Assembly: GCA_963674455.1 (NCBI GenBank)
Contig: CAVMBE010000028.1
Location: forward strand, 1 to 64,000
Reading direction: 5' to 3'
Length of the DNA: 64,000 nucleotides
Source: Lecanosticta acicola
Lineage: Eukaryota; Ascomycota; Dothideomycetes; Mycosphaerellales; Mycosphaerellaceae
In this document: piece by piece, positions 32,414 through 42,698 of the stretch
How positions within the stretch are numbered: the first letter of the stretch is position 1
How the letters are laid out: each line of letters starts with the position of its first letter
Notes under the pieces: generated by a model
What the model was told of the DNA's origin: nothing
Databases searched by the model: none
What the model saw: the letters and a program-made list of their open reading frames with translations, nothing else
Position numbers and translations under genes: made by a program

Positions 32414-35377
32414 ATGGGCGGTATCGCTAAGGACCGCGTCGAGCAGCAGCGCTCCGCCGCGTCTTCTCGTCCATCCACCAACATGACTCCCAGCAAGGCC
32501 AGCAGCTCCGAGGCCTCTACCGGCGGCGGTCCATCCCACTCGCCGCAGTCGTCTCGCGGCGGCGCCCGTGCACATGGCTATGGCATGGGCGGCTTCGACG
32601 GTAACGCCGATCCCGGTGACCAATCTCTCGCTCGCGACCCAGGTCGTTCCCGGCCCTTCGTCCAGAACAAGAATCTTGACCTCGGTGTTGTCGGCTGGAA
32701 TACTGTGCGAGGCCAGGATGCTCTCTCTGTCCTCCCTTCACGTCCTCCACCATCCAAGCTCGGCCAAGCCACCAAGATTGGCTTGAACACCTTCCACGTC
32801 ACCGCCTTCCCCGACGTCCCAATCTACCAGTTCGACGTCCTTATCGGCAGCGGCTCCGAGAAGCGTGGTGTCATTAAGAAGGTCTGGGAGTCAAAGGCAG
32901 TTCAAGATGCTGTCGGTGACTTCACCATCTTTGACGGCAACAAGCTTGCATGGTCGGGCAAGAAGATCGATCGCGAGGTTCGGCTCGTAGTCGACCTCGA
33001 TGTCGAGCAGGGCAGGACGCCTAAGGAGGGCAAGCCTGCTGACCAGCACCGGGTCGTTATTCGTCAGACCAACAAGGTCGCCTTCCAGTCTTTGCGAGCT
33101 TATCTTGAGGGCAAGAAGTCATTCGACAACGCCTGTCTTGAGACCATCAACTTCGCTGATCACCTTCTACGTCACACTCCGTCTCAGCGCTACTCATCCA
33201 TCAAGCGCGCTTTCTTCAAGCACGGCGAGGACCGCTTTCACCTCACTGGTGGTATCGAGGCCTTTAAGGGTGTCTACCAGTCCCTCCGCGTTGCCCACCC
33301 TGGCCATCTCTCTGTCAACCTTGATGTTGCAAACGGCACTTTCTGGGTCAAGCAACCCTTCCACCTCGCTGCTGCCCAGGTCTGCGGAGCGCGCGACCCA
33401 TCTGACTTGGTCGGCTTGCTTTCCAAGGGCGAGAACGGCCGCGCCGGCAAAGAACTGAAGAAGATGCGTAAGATGCGTGTACTCGCCTACCATCGTGACC
33501 AGAACAACCCAGACGAATACGTCATTGATCGCTTCCTTTACAAGTCTGCTAAGGAGCACAAAGTCCAGATCCATGACCCACAGGGCAAGGAGGTTGAGAC
33601 CACTCTCTACGACTACTTCGCTAGGAAGTATAAGCGTCTCCTCCAGTACGCCGGCCTCCCTCTCTGCAAGATGACCAAGGGCAAGAATACTGTCCTTCCT
33701 ATGGAGTGCCTTATGGTCAAGGGGAATCAGCGTTACGCCTACAAGATGGATGAGCGTCAGACTTCAAATATGATCAAGTTCGCAGTCACGCCGCCAGCCG
33801 AGCGCTACCAAGCAATCCAGCATGGCCTTAATATGCTGTCCTGGGACTCGGATCCAATGCTTAAAAAGTATGGCCTCAAGATCAACCCCACCAAGAGTGT
33901 TGCAGATGCTCGTCTTCTTCTAGCACCCACTGTCAAGTTCGGAATGGGTGACGCGAAGCCAGGCACTAGTGGCAGGTGGGATTTGAAGGGCAAGAAGTTC
34001 CTACAGACTAATACTAGCCCGCTCAAGAGCTGGGCGGTCTGCGTCGTGTCCGGCCGTCGTGGTGGCAAGCCTGAGAAGGCCGTCGTCGAGGAGTTCATCA
34101 AAGCCTTTGTCACCGGCTACACTAACCACGGTGGCAAGATCGAGAACAAGCAGCCAGCCATGAGCTTGGCCCAATCTGACGATGTGGGCGCCTGGGTCAC
34201 CGCCGCTTGGAACGCAGCTGGCAACCAGTCTTCGTCGCGCCCGCAGATCCTCTTCTTCATCCTCCCAGACAAGGACTCGACAGTCTACGGTCGCATCAAG
34301 CGTTCTTGCGAGTGCCGCTACGGTGTGGTCTCGCAGTGCGTGCAGTACTCTCAAGCGCAGAAGAAGGCTCCGCAGTACATCTCGAACGTTTGCATGAAGT
34401 TCAACGCGAAGCTTGGTGGCATCACATGCCGTGCTATCGGCGCGAAGACTGGTGGTTCCGCGGGCATCTTCCAGAACCCTACCATGATCATCGGCGCTGA
34501 TGTGTCGCACGCCGCTCCAGGTCAGCAGACTCCCTCCATGGCTGCTATCACCATGTCCATGGACAAGCTCGCCACTCGCTACGCCGCTCACTGCCAGACG
34601 AATGGCTTCCGCATTGAGATGATCAACACGGACGTCATCAACGAGCTGAAGTCGAACATTTCACTTTGGATGCAGACTGTCGGTGGTGGCAAGGTCCCGC
34701 AGACCATCATCTACATGCGTGACGGCGTTTCTGAGGTCCAGTACCAGCACGTCCTCCAGCAAGAAGTCAATGACATGAAGAACCTCCTCAAGGGCGCCGA
34801 CCCATCCGGCAGCACCAAGTTTGTGGTCGTGATCGGTTCGAAGCGCCACCACATCCGCTTCTTCCCCGAGCAGGGCAAGGGTGATCGCAACGGCAACGCT
34901 CATCCCGGCACCCTTGTCGAGACGCACGTCACCAATCCGTATGAGAACGACTTCTACCTGCAGTCCCATGCCGCGATCAAGGGCACTGCTCGTCCTTGCC
35001 ATTACTACGTGCTCATGAACGAGACCAGCATGTCCAACGAGATGCTACAGACGCTGATCTACGAGCACTCCTACCAGTACGCTCGCGCGTCCACCCCCAT
35101 CTCGCAGCATCCCGCAATCTACTACGCCCATCTTGCTTCCAACCGTGCGATCCCGCACGATCCGAAGTGGGCTGGCAGCACTGCTGACGCTCCTCACTCA
35201 CTCAAGAAGGGCATGCCACCACCAGGCAGTGGCTCTCAGGGTGGATCCAAGGGTCCTGGTGGATCGCAAGGTCAGAAGGATCGCACTGGCTCTTCTTCCG
35301 GCATCCCGACCGACTTTGAGAAGCTGATGCCAATGCCCAACCAGGGCGGCATCAACGCCTCGATGTGGTACATCTAA
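32414..35377 (+). CDS. Argonaute protein with intact slicer residues
   Basis: Uninterrupted 987-codon ORF; start context GTCACCATGG is strong. Order: disordered Ser/Gly-rich N-terminus (1-95), N domain, PAZ (ending near 435 with YAGLPLCKMTKGKNTVLPME), MID, and PIWI (about 605-945). The slicer tetrad is present: Asp696 in IIGADVSH, Glu744 in INELKSN, Asp770 in YMRDGVSEVQYQ and His906 in YYAHLASNRA. It ends with the conserved C-terminal aromatic after NASMWYI. By homology it binds small RNAs and cleaves or silences complementary RNA; it belongs to the eukaryotic Argonaute clade that includes Neurospora QDE-2 and SMS-2, and which of these it matches cannot be decided here. A Gly/Ser/Gln-rich insertion separates the PIWI core from the tail. 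Lack of introns in a 3-kb coding region is notable. Confidence 0.96.
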   Translation: MGGIAKDRVEQQRSAASSRPSTNMTPSKASSSEASTGGGPSHSPQSSRGGARAHGYGMGGFDGNADPGDQSLARDPGRSRPFVQNKNLDLGVVGWNTVRGQDALSVLPSRPPPSKLGQATKIGLNTFHVTAFPDVPIYQFDVLIGSGSEKRGVIKKVWESKAVQDAVGDFTIFDGNKLAWSGKKIDREVRLVVDLDVEQGRTPKEGKPADQHRVVIRQTNKVAFQSLRAYLEGKKSFDNACLETINFADHLLRHTPSQRYSSIKRAFFKHGEDRFHLTGGIEAFKGVYQSLRVAHPGHLSVNLDVANGTFWVKQPFHLAAAQVCGARDPSDLVGLLSKGENGRAGKELKKMRKMRVLAYHRDQNNPDEYVIDRFLYKSAKEHKVQIHDPQGKEVETTLYDYFARKYKRLLQYAGLPLCKMTKGKNTVLPMECLMVKGNQRYAYKMDERQTSNMIKFAVTPPAERYQAIQHGLNMLSWDSDPMLKKYGLKINPTKSVADARLLLAPTVKFGMGDAKPGTSGRWDLKGKKFLQTNTSPLKSWAVCVVSGRRGGKPEKAVVEEFIKAFVTGYTNHGGKIENKQPAMSLAQSDDVGAWVTAAWNAAGNQSSSRPQILFFILPDKDSTVYGRIKRSCECRYGVVSQCVQYSQAQKKAPQYISNVCMKFNAKLGGITCRAIGAKTGGSAGIFQNPTMIIGADVSHAAPGQQTPSMAAITMSMDKLATRYAAHCQTNGFRIEMINTDVINELKSNISLWMQTVGGGKVPQTIIYMRDGVSEVQYQHVLQQEVNDMKNLLKGADPSGSTKFVVVIGSKRHHIRFFPEQGKGDRNGNAHPGTLVETHVTNPYENDFYLQSHAAIKGTARPCHYYVLMNETSMSNEMLQTLIYEHSYQYARASTPISQHPAIYYAHLASNRAIPHDPKWAGSTADAPHSLKKGMPPPGSGSQGGSKGPGGSQGQKDRTGSSSGIPTDFEKLMPMPNQGGINASMWYI

Positions 35378-37184
35378 AGGGGCCACATCACACCATCTCG
35401 GTCTTCACATTGGAGACCATCACCACGGGTGCCAACTCAGCACCATGACACACGAGAGCGGAAGGGAGTAGGGGCGGATGAGTATGACGAACAGGCGATG
35501 GCGAGAGAGAGAGAATAAAGTTTTCTTTGCAGACAGAAAAAAATTGTAAAGGTGCCCAGTGTGGCCCACCAAAACTTCACTGCTCTCTGTTCTCTTTGTT
35601 TTGATGACTTGCCGTTTGCTAGAAACTGACAGAAGCAGTAAACGCTCCGCACGCGAGCTTGGTTTCGCTCACGTCTGTACGCTGCGGAAAGATCTATTCG
35701 AGACCCTACGAATTCGCAGACCGGCGAGCTACTGGTATACGACGAGGTGAAGAGCAAGGCAAGCAATGAAGAAGTGGAGGTCGGGGGACGTCAGCGGGGC
35801 TTACGATTTCCTCGCCGGCGATTCGTTCGGGTTGAAGAGCCAGGAAGACGCAAGGCGGTGTTGAGAAGAAGAAGAAGAAGGAGTGGCACCGATGGACTTT
35901 ATCGCCAGCACAGCACAATACAATGAACACGTGGTGGATGAACGGACGGGCGCGCGCCGCCCACATGACGGCGGCAGAGGCAGGAAGTTCAAGAGCTAGG
36001 AACAAGATGGGCGAATGGATATGAGCAGAAGGGGGCTCCACTGGAGCCTTGACGGTCAGGTTAGGTCAGGTCAGGTCACGCCCTGCGGTGTTTGGCGAAC
36101 GGGGACGAGGAGGAGGACGAGGAGGAGGAGAAGGGTGAGCGGCGCTGAGGAGTACCTTGTCAAGGATGGATAAGGTAGCTGCGGTGGAGATCTCTGGCCC
36201 CGAAGGCGGAAGAGCTGTTGGTTGGCGGTGGAGGAGGAGGAGATTTTGAGGGAAGAAGGAGAGAGAAAGGAGAAGGAGAGGACAAGAAAGAGGTTCACCG
36301 ACGTTTGGGTCGGTCGATAGCTATCATCCATCCGTTGAGAAGGGCGCGAAGCAGTAGTGGATGAGTCTTCCGCGAGGGCGTGGAGAGCGAATGGAAATCA
36401 TCATGTGGTAGGAGCTCGAGCAGATTTGGCTGATGGAGAACTTCCATTTGCAAGACGTGTGTGTGTAGAGGGATACGCCACTGAGAAGCAAGAGATGTCA
36501 AAAAACGGTTGACATGGCAACTCGAATGGTGGGAGGTGGGTCAGGAGATTGGATGTTTCCGCTGACGACGATGGGTAGGTGGTATACGAGCTTGCTGCGA
36601 TTGTGTACTTCTCGGTGTGACACTGCGACGAGCACACGTTGGAGAGTCTGGGTAAGGTAGCTGAGGGGAAGATACTGTATTGAAAAATGTATCGGGTTTC
36701 AGTGAAAGGAGGAAGCAGTGGGTAAAAGAAAAGACTCCAAGAAGCCTAGACACCCACAGCAGCTCCGCCATTTCATTCGCAGTCGGTCTGGTTACATACA
36801 CGTTTCTGTTGGCATCTCGGCCTTCCTCCATATGCAAGATCTGTTTGTACCTGGGTGGGGTTATTGCACAGCCCTTCCCAACCCGCCAGTACGAAGAGAA
36901 AGAGATAAGATGCCGTAAACGCCAGAACGTCCACCATGATGCCGCTGCAAAGGGAAAGTCCATCCATGCAAGATTCGCTGGAGCTGCCACTGCTGATTGG
37001 GGCTGAGCTCTGGTATTCTTTCCTTTCTCCTTCTTCGACAAGAGCAGTGTATCCTCGACTACGTCTCTCTGGCGATTCTTCGCTTGCGAGAGTCGCCTTG
37101 TCTCTCCTCATCTTCGTCGTCCATATCCCATCGCTCATTGTCCAGTTTTGTCGTTTCGTGTTCCTCGTCATCATTAATCGCTCA
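35378..37184. other. Gene-free stretch between Argonaute and FIG1
   Basis: About 1.8 kb. Contains the Argonaute 3' UTR, a purine-rich GAA run near 35866-35880, an AGGTC repeat near 36054-36078 and long G/A-rich tracts (36100-36290). No supported gene. Confidence 0.5.
36054..36078. repeat. AGGTC short tandem repeat
   Basis: About five imperfect copies of GGTCA/AGGTC in a row. Confidence 0.6.
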
Positions 37185-38110
37185 TCACTCATCCGTCAAC
37201 CTATCCAACAGGTGGATACTCAGAATCATTACCAGCAGTCCCACCGTAACGATGATGAGCAAGGCAAATCCAAACCAACCCAGTACCATCGCGCTGGTAC
37301 CAACGCCGCTCTTGACGCTTCCGTTTCCGAAGTCTTGCGCGATCTGTGCTGCGGCCACGGAGGCAGTATGCTGCCAGAGAACGCTGACAAGGACAAAGAT
37401 GGAGGCGATGAAAATGAGGGCGAGGGCGACTTGGGAAACCGGTCTCGAAGGGAAGGGTTTGATGTCGATGTCGGAACCGGTTCGGGCGTCGTGTTCTTCG
37501 TGCCAGCCGGGGAATGTTGCGAGGAGGAGGAAGGTGACGAAGGCGAGGACGATGGCGACGATGCTGAAGGACACGTCAGTGTGGATTGGGACATTTCGTG
37601 ACGTGTTCAGGACTTACAGCAAGTATGGGAATACCACACTGTTCTTGAACGTCGTTGCGACCCAGATCAAGTTCAGAGGATCTTGGTCAATGCTGATCTG
37701 CTCTGCTAACAGAGTCGCATTGTTGGAGCACAGGAAACTCCCTCCATCGGGGTTGATGCAGAGACCAAAGTATCCCACTCGTACTTCCAGATGAGCGTCA
37801 CCGACGATGTTGGCTATTGCGGCTGTGACGCCTGGGTTGACTTGTGTTGGATCGTAGACGGGCGTGTACGATTTGTAGTAGAAGGATATGAGGAAGATGC
37901 CCGGTATTAGCGGCGAAGAGGAAGAACATCCTGCCAGTAATAGTGCTATGCATCACTCAAGTCAGTGTCCCATCTCATGTCCAGGTAGTGGGAAGTTGGT
38001 ATCTTACAGAGCAATATGATTGCAATCGCAATCAGTATCATCAAGACATGATGGTATCCCAGAAACGGTATCAGCCGCTGGATGCCGACTGCGAAGGGTA
38101 CATTCGGCAT
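37185..38110 (-). CDS. fig1: Fig1-like Ca2+ regulator/membrane fusion protein
   Basis: Three exons, 38008-38110, 37618-37945, 37185-37563 (introns 62 and 54 nt), give 269 residues. Four membrane helices: about 23-45, then a long extracellular loop, then two adjacent helices in the 140-200 region and a last one near 235-260. The loop has the claudin-like Fig1 signature G-Y-F-G-L-C (92-97) with partner Cys107, and the block DPLNLIWVATTFKNSVVFPY typical of PF12351. Fig1 proteins act in low-affinity Ca2+ uptake and cell fusion during mating and in hyphal growth. Start MPNVPFAVG; an upstream frame is closed. The topology and spacing match the family, so the gene looks functional. Confidence 0.88.
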
Positions 38111-39229
38111 GGTAGAGACGGTCTACCGGCTGTCTGGTATGTTTTTGGGGTCTGGTAAGCCCCAGCGGCCCGGTGGCCGTGGAGTCGGGAGGGTCGTGGA
38201 ATGCAGCGAAGGGCGTGAACAATGCTCGTCTTCCTGCTGTTCCGAGGTATTGAACTAATGTCTCTTCTTGATATTCGGGAGAATATTCGGACCTTGTAAA
38301 GATTGTCGGGAGTTGGAAGGCTCGGCGAGAGATGGATCGTTCGTTGGAGGCTCTGCGACGCTCTTGCTTGTCAGGGAGTGTACTGCCTGGGGAGATGATT
38401 GTTGGTGTTGTTGAGAGAGAGAGGGAAGAGTAGCTTAGCTCTGTGAGAATTGAAGATGGCCAACCCCTTCTCTGTGCTTCGTGACCGGCGAACAATGGCG
38501 CTGTCTTCGAAAGAGGGAGGTTAGAGGTGGCTGTCGGAGGAGGCTGGGCGCGTGTTGACGCCTGCAAATAGCGTTGCTGAGCAACCGGGCCCACCCGCCA
38601 TGACGTCGCGCGCTAGCTTGCCCTGCCCTGCCAAGACTTTCACGTTCGCTCAGACCGCGCTAACACACTAGGGAACAAGAACGTGCCATTTGTTGTAATG
38701 CGCAGGTATTCACATGAGAATCGATGATCCATTCAATGGCTATGCTAGGAATGTCAGAGCTATATAGTGTGTGGGAGTGCCGAGGTACTAAGCCCGATTT
38801 GGCCACCCAGCACCATCCAGCACCATCCAGCACTATCCAGCACCTGCATTGGGTGACCCAGTATGCTTACGACACCATTTCATGATTTGCCGCTATTCGG
38901 GCTCTCACTCTATCCCGACTCTACATCTCTTGATATCTCGCGGTCCATATCCGCCGGACACAGCTCGTTGCAATTGAGCGCCCGTCGCGACCCCAGGACC
39001 CCTTTCATGGCCGCGTTGAAAGTGGCCGGAGCAGCCAACATCTTCCGTGCATGTGATTGCATCCACAACTCTGGCCATGATCGCTCACGAGCATTCTTGT
39101 CACCATTTGGTGCACCATGACGGGAATCGTGTTCAGACAGATATTGCTGTAAAGCGGGATCTCTCGCCAGCTGGACGGCTTCACGCCCTCGAAATCTTCC
39201 GCTGGGACGCTATCGAATGGTCCTTTTAG
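38111..39229. other. FIG1 upstream region
   Basis: About 1.1 kb without a recognised gene. A 10-bp tandem repeat is present near 38811. Right end borders the decayed glycosyltransferase-like copy. Confidence 0.45.
38811..38843. repeat. 10-bp tandem repeat (CACCATCCAG)3
   Basis: About 3.3 near-perfect copies of CACCATCCAG in tandem. Confidence 0.8.
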
Positions 39230-39822
39230 TCTCGACATGTCCGCCGGCAGGCTCTGCGTGTAAGCTTACACGAGTACTCGAAACGTGTCTGATCTCCAAC
39301 TTGCTCGGCCAGATCTCCGTCGTACCAGATCCACCGCGCATCTTCCTCTGCATTTACGGCTTGCTGGCCCAGATCGGAGAAGTAGTCCAGTATCGTCGTA
39401 TGAGTCGAACGCACCATAGGCGTCCATCATGAGGACTAAATCGTCGTTCATCGAAGCATCCATGGAGTTCAAGTGCTCGAGCATCTTCGAGATCTTCGCG
39501 ACACAGCTGCCACTGCCAAGAAGTTTCGCCGTCGACTGTCAGCAAAATCGCAATTCGAAAGACAAAGGCTTGCGTGTGACTGTGTGTCGAATGTCTCACT
39601 CTACGCGATCAATTTTGGTGTCTCATATGCGAGGACCCACGCGGTCAAGATGGTCTTGCAAAGATTTAACTCTGGACTTGATGCTGGAAGCAGCACATGA
39701 AGCTTGGTCGACTTCTTCTGCGCTACGAATGCATCGTGTTGATCGGCGACCTGCACCTTTTCCTCGTTCCGTTGATGCTGACTCGAGGATGAGCACGAAT
39801 GACATGCTTTGGCCTGGGGCAA
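39230..39822 (-). pseudogene. Decayed third copy of the tandem glycosyltransferase-like family
   Basis: The minus strand encodes STKLHVLLPASSPELNLCKT followed by ILTAWVLAYETPKLIA, then a stop, then in another frame VAKISKMLEHLNSMDASMND and DLVLMMDAYG. These align in order with the two intact genes to the right (LHLLVPATSSNDDLCKL... DLVLVVDGYDVWFQL). A spliced reading can bridge the first break (donor GTAGAG, acceptor TTGGCAG), but the catalytic-type DxxDVW motif is lost: the sequence after MMDAY continues only after another frame change (ARWIWYDGDLAEQ). The C-terminal half is not found. I judge it a pseudogene in inverted orientation relative to its paralogues. Confidence 0.65.
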
Positions 39823-39849
39823 TAGTCAGGTTTGAAAAAAGAGATCAAT

Positions 39850-40503
39850 AACAATCGATGATGACGCAGCAATGCTCAATACGATTTCCTCTGCTGTAGC
39901 CAAGAACGAGAGGATTGGGAGTAATCAGAAGCAACCATGACAGTGCTGACGACTACGACAGTGCTGTTGTTCCTGAGCAAATTCAACTTTGACAATGCGA
40001 AAAGAGGGAAAGGACAAGATACTACTCCAAGCAGAGTACATCCACCGGTCAATCAGATTTACTTTCGCACGAGCACCGCCTCAGCAAGCATTCGACGGTG
40101 CACCCCAGTGGCCAAATCCGGACATTGTCGGATGCCCATGTCAAGCGGTATTGCTGCCGCTGCAGCTGTCCGGACGACAAGTGCTATTGGGTCGCCACTG
40201 TCAGAATTCCTGGAATAACATTCAGATGCCAAGAAGTGTAATAAGGGATGATGCAGGAACTTGTCGTGGCGGAGGCGTCACGCAAGAGATTTTGACTTTT
40301 GGTGATAAGCCACTGGACGCCACATGCCTCTACGAAAGTTGGGCGAATGCAATTCTGCTAGACAGATGCGACACACGACATGCGAGATTATTCAGGAACG
40401 ACGCACGGCAGATGTTCTGAGCGCGCTCGATACCATTGGGTTTGTCAAGCAGCGCACAGCGAGTTGAGGGGAGGAAGGAGAAGAAGACATCTGCTTGCAA
40501 CTG
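39850..40503. other. Region between inverted GT-like copies
   Basis: About 650 bp. A plus-strand ORF (about 39989-40420) encodes nothing I recognise. Presumed promoter of the gene at 40504. Confidence 0.4.
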
Positions 40504-42135
40504 ATGCAACTACACCAAAACGAACATTGGCGCATGCTTCCATCCAAAGCCTTTCGTACGGCGGTTACTGCGCTGGTCGCATGCAGCGTTTTCCTCATTC
40601 TCCTCTGGGGAACAGGCGCCGTTCCGAATCTCAGACCAAGCCTCAAAGATACTGTCGAGAAACCTATTGGGGATCGCTTGACCGAGTTTGTGCCCCCTGA
40701 ACCCGGGAAAGGACGACTACATCTCCTGGTGCCGGCGACCAGCAGTAACGATGATCTATGCAAGTTGATGGTGTCGGCGCAGATCTTGGGATTCCCTAGC
40801 CCTGTGCTTATCAATTATGGAGACGATGAAGCAGAAGATCCTTATGTGCAGCATCTGGCCAAAGTAGAGGGGTTGTTGGAGTATCTGGACAAGATCGAAG
40901 ACTCAAGCGAATACGATTCGGATCTGGTGCTAGTGGTTGATGGATATGATGTGTGGTTCCAATTACGACCGGATGTTCTCATCAAGAGATACTACGAGGC
41001 AATCAAGGAAGCCGATGCTCGCGCGGTCCAGGTGTATGGGAAGGAAACTGTTGAGAACAATTCCATTACCCATACTGTTCTTCTGGGCCCGGACAAGGTC
41101 TGCTGGCCTGTTGATTTCAGTCGACCTGCTTGCTGGGCTGCACCTGCGACAACATTGGGACAATATGGGTTTGGTCCGCAAACGAGTGATGGACGGGACG
41201 ATAACAATGATCCAAAGTGGCTCAACTCGGGCACAATCATGGGCCCAGCACAAGACCTGCGAGATTTCTTTCGCGGGACTCTGGAACTCATTCATGAAAA
41301 CCATACTACCGACTCTGACCAGTACTATATGGCGCAGCTATTTGGTCTGCAGGAATACAAGCGCCTGTCACATAATGAAACACGATTGCAAGAGTTCCGC
41401 GACACAAGGTATGCGGACGAATTGAGCGACAAGGAGAAAGCAATCATGCGTTTCGAACCTTCTCTGGAGAGCGATAAGAAGACCGAGTATCACATCCTCA
41501 TCGATGGGAGCTTCTCCCTCTTCCAGACTCTCGCATTTATGAAGCAGTATATCACTTTCACCACGCCTTCAGACTCTTGGAGCCCGCAAGTAGAAGGACA
41601 AGAACCTTTCTGGACTCCTTACCAAGTCGAACCCCCTCAGGATCTCCTCCGCTCCACTCCCCCTTTCGACCTTTCCTCCGATGCTGGCACCAGATCTACC
41701 ACCTGGGACCAGGTGACTCTCCTCTACAATACCATCTCCAAGACCTTCCCGGTCCTCATTCACTTCACAGGCGAGAAGCAATACCGCGATATCTGGTGGC
41801 AGAGGATGTGGTTCCAATCTAATGCCTCTGAACTGCGAAAGTCATCTGCGAAGCTACTGGATGAAGCTATCTCAGACGATATCATTGACGGCAAGAAGTG
41901 GGTCAAGGCTATGTCTGAGCATGCGAAGGAGTACAAGGAAGCTGGAATCAGCGGGTTCGAGTCCGATCGCAGAGGATGGTTGAGCTGGAGGGCTGTTTGT
42001 GGACCCATGGAGGGAGCTTTATTCGTAACGAGAGGGCAGGAGAAGTTCCATCCTAGGGAACCTCCTGAGCCTCCTGCTCTTGCTTGGCAACACATTCCTG
42101 TTGCTGACGGGGAGGCGGCCGGTGGTGTGGGATAG
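40504..42135 (+). CDS. Type II membrane glycosyltransferase-like protein, copy 1
   Basis: Single exon of 543 residues from ATG 40504; ATG 40534 gives 533 and is equally possible. A short N-terminus is followed by one hydrophobic helix (TAVTALVACSVFLILLWGTG), the usual Golgi type II layout. The lumenal part carries motifs like the GT domain of procollagen-lysine glycosyltransferases (PLOD/GT25-type): LHLLVPATSSNDDLCKLMVS, the metal-binding-like D-G-Y-D in VLVVDGYDVWFQLRP (Asp146), KWLNSGTIMG, and TDSDQYYMAQLFG. The donor sugar and acceptor are unknown. It is paralogous to the gene at 42699 in the same orientation, and to the decayed inverted copy at 39.2-39.8 kb. I call it glycosyltransferase-like from motif order; no named fungal enzyme is recognised. 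Confidence 0.75.
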   Translation: MQLHQNEHWRMLPSKAFRTAVTALVACSVFLILLWGTGAVPNLRPSLKDTVEKPIGDRLTEFVPPEPGKGRLHLLVPATSSNDDLCKLMVSAQILGFPSPVLINYGDDEAEDPYVQHLAKVEGLLEYLDKIEDSSEYDSDLVLVVDGYDVWFQLRPDVLIKRYYEAIKEADARAVQVYGKETVENNSITHTVLLGPDKVCWPVDFSRPACWAAPATTLGQYGFGPQTSDGRDDNNDPKWLNSGTIMGPAQDLRDFFRGTLELIHENHTTDSDQYYMAQLFGLQEYKRLSHNETRLQEFRDTRYADELSDKEKAIMRFEPSLESDKKTEYHILIDGSFSLFQTLAFMKQYITFTTPSDSWSPQVEGQEPFWTPYQVEPPQDLLRSTPPFDLSSDAGTRSTTWDQVTLLYNTISKTFPVLIHFTGEKQYRDIWWQRMWFQSNASELRKSSAKLLDEAISDDIIDGKKWVKAMSEHAKEYKEAGISGFESDRRGWLSWRAVCGPMEGALFVTRGQEKFHPREPPEPPALAWQHIPVADGEAAGGVG

Positions 42136-42146
42136 CATTTTGGGGA

Positions 42147-42431
42147 ATGACATTTCCATGCTGTATGTTACGAGAGCATCTTCTATTGTACTACTAACCC
42201 GGCGATGTTTTCTGCCCGGCAGCACCCATCGACAACATCATCGTGGCTTCCGACCCGAATCTCATCAGAATCTCCCTTCTATCAGATTTCCGGTCCCATG
42301 ACTTTGACGCGTTTCATCAAGATCTTTCCGCGCAGATCCGAGCCGAAGCGGACACCCCAGTGGCAACAGGTCCTAATAATCTTCCAGAGCTTGCGGAGTA
42401 CGCACGCGATCTCTTCCCTGCTCCGGCTTGA
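42147..42431 (+). CDS. Unknown 74-residue protein with a 16-nt first exon
   Basis: Begins 12 bp after the stop of the preceding gene. Exon 1 42147-42162 (ATGACATTTCCATGCT), a 60-nt intron with perfect signals (GTATGT, TACTAAC, GGCAG), exon 2 42223-42431; phases agree. The product (IDNIIVASDPNLIRISLLSD; FHQDLSAQIRAEADTPVATG; AEYARDLFPAPA) looks like a globular small protein, no signal peptide or membrane helix. The spliced exon could instead be part of a longer transcript of the upstream gene, but the frames differ. Function not recognised. Confidence 0.45.
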
Positions 42432-42698
42432 CTCGCATGGTGGATCTTAGAATTGCACGCCGTGTGCGGGGCCGCCCAGTGTGCACGTTGGTTGTGGCTG
42501 AAGGAGACCTCCTCATCTTGATTTATTATTTGCTCAACTTAAAGCAAGAAACTTGTTTGCGGTGCCGTGTGTTGGCAACTGGACAGACGTGAGATGACGA
42601 CTCCTCTGCTCGTTTCTAGATGTTCGTTCCTAGATGTTGCTTCGTGGGTTGGATGGATGTCTGGGGGCATCTTTCGGTGAGGCAAGAGAGCCGTTGTG

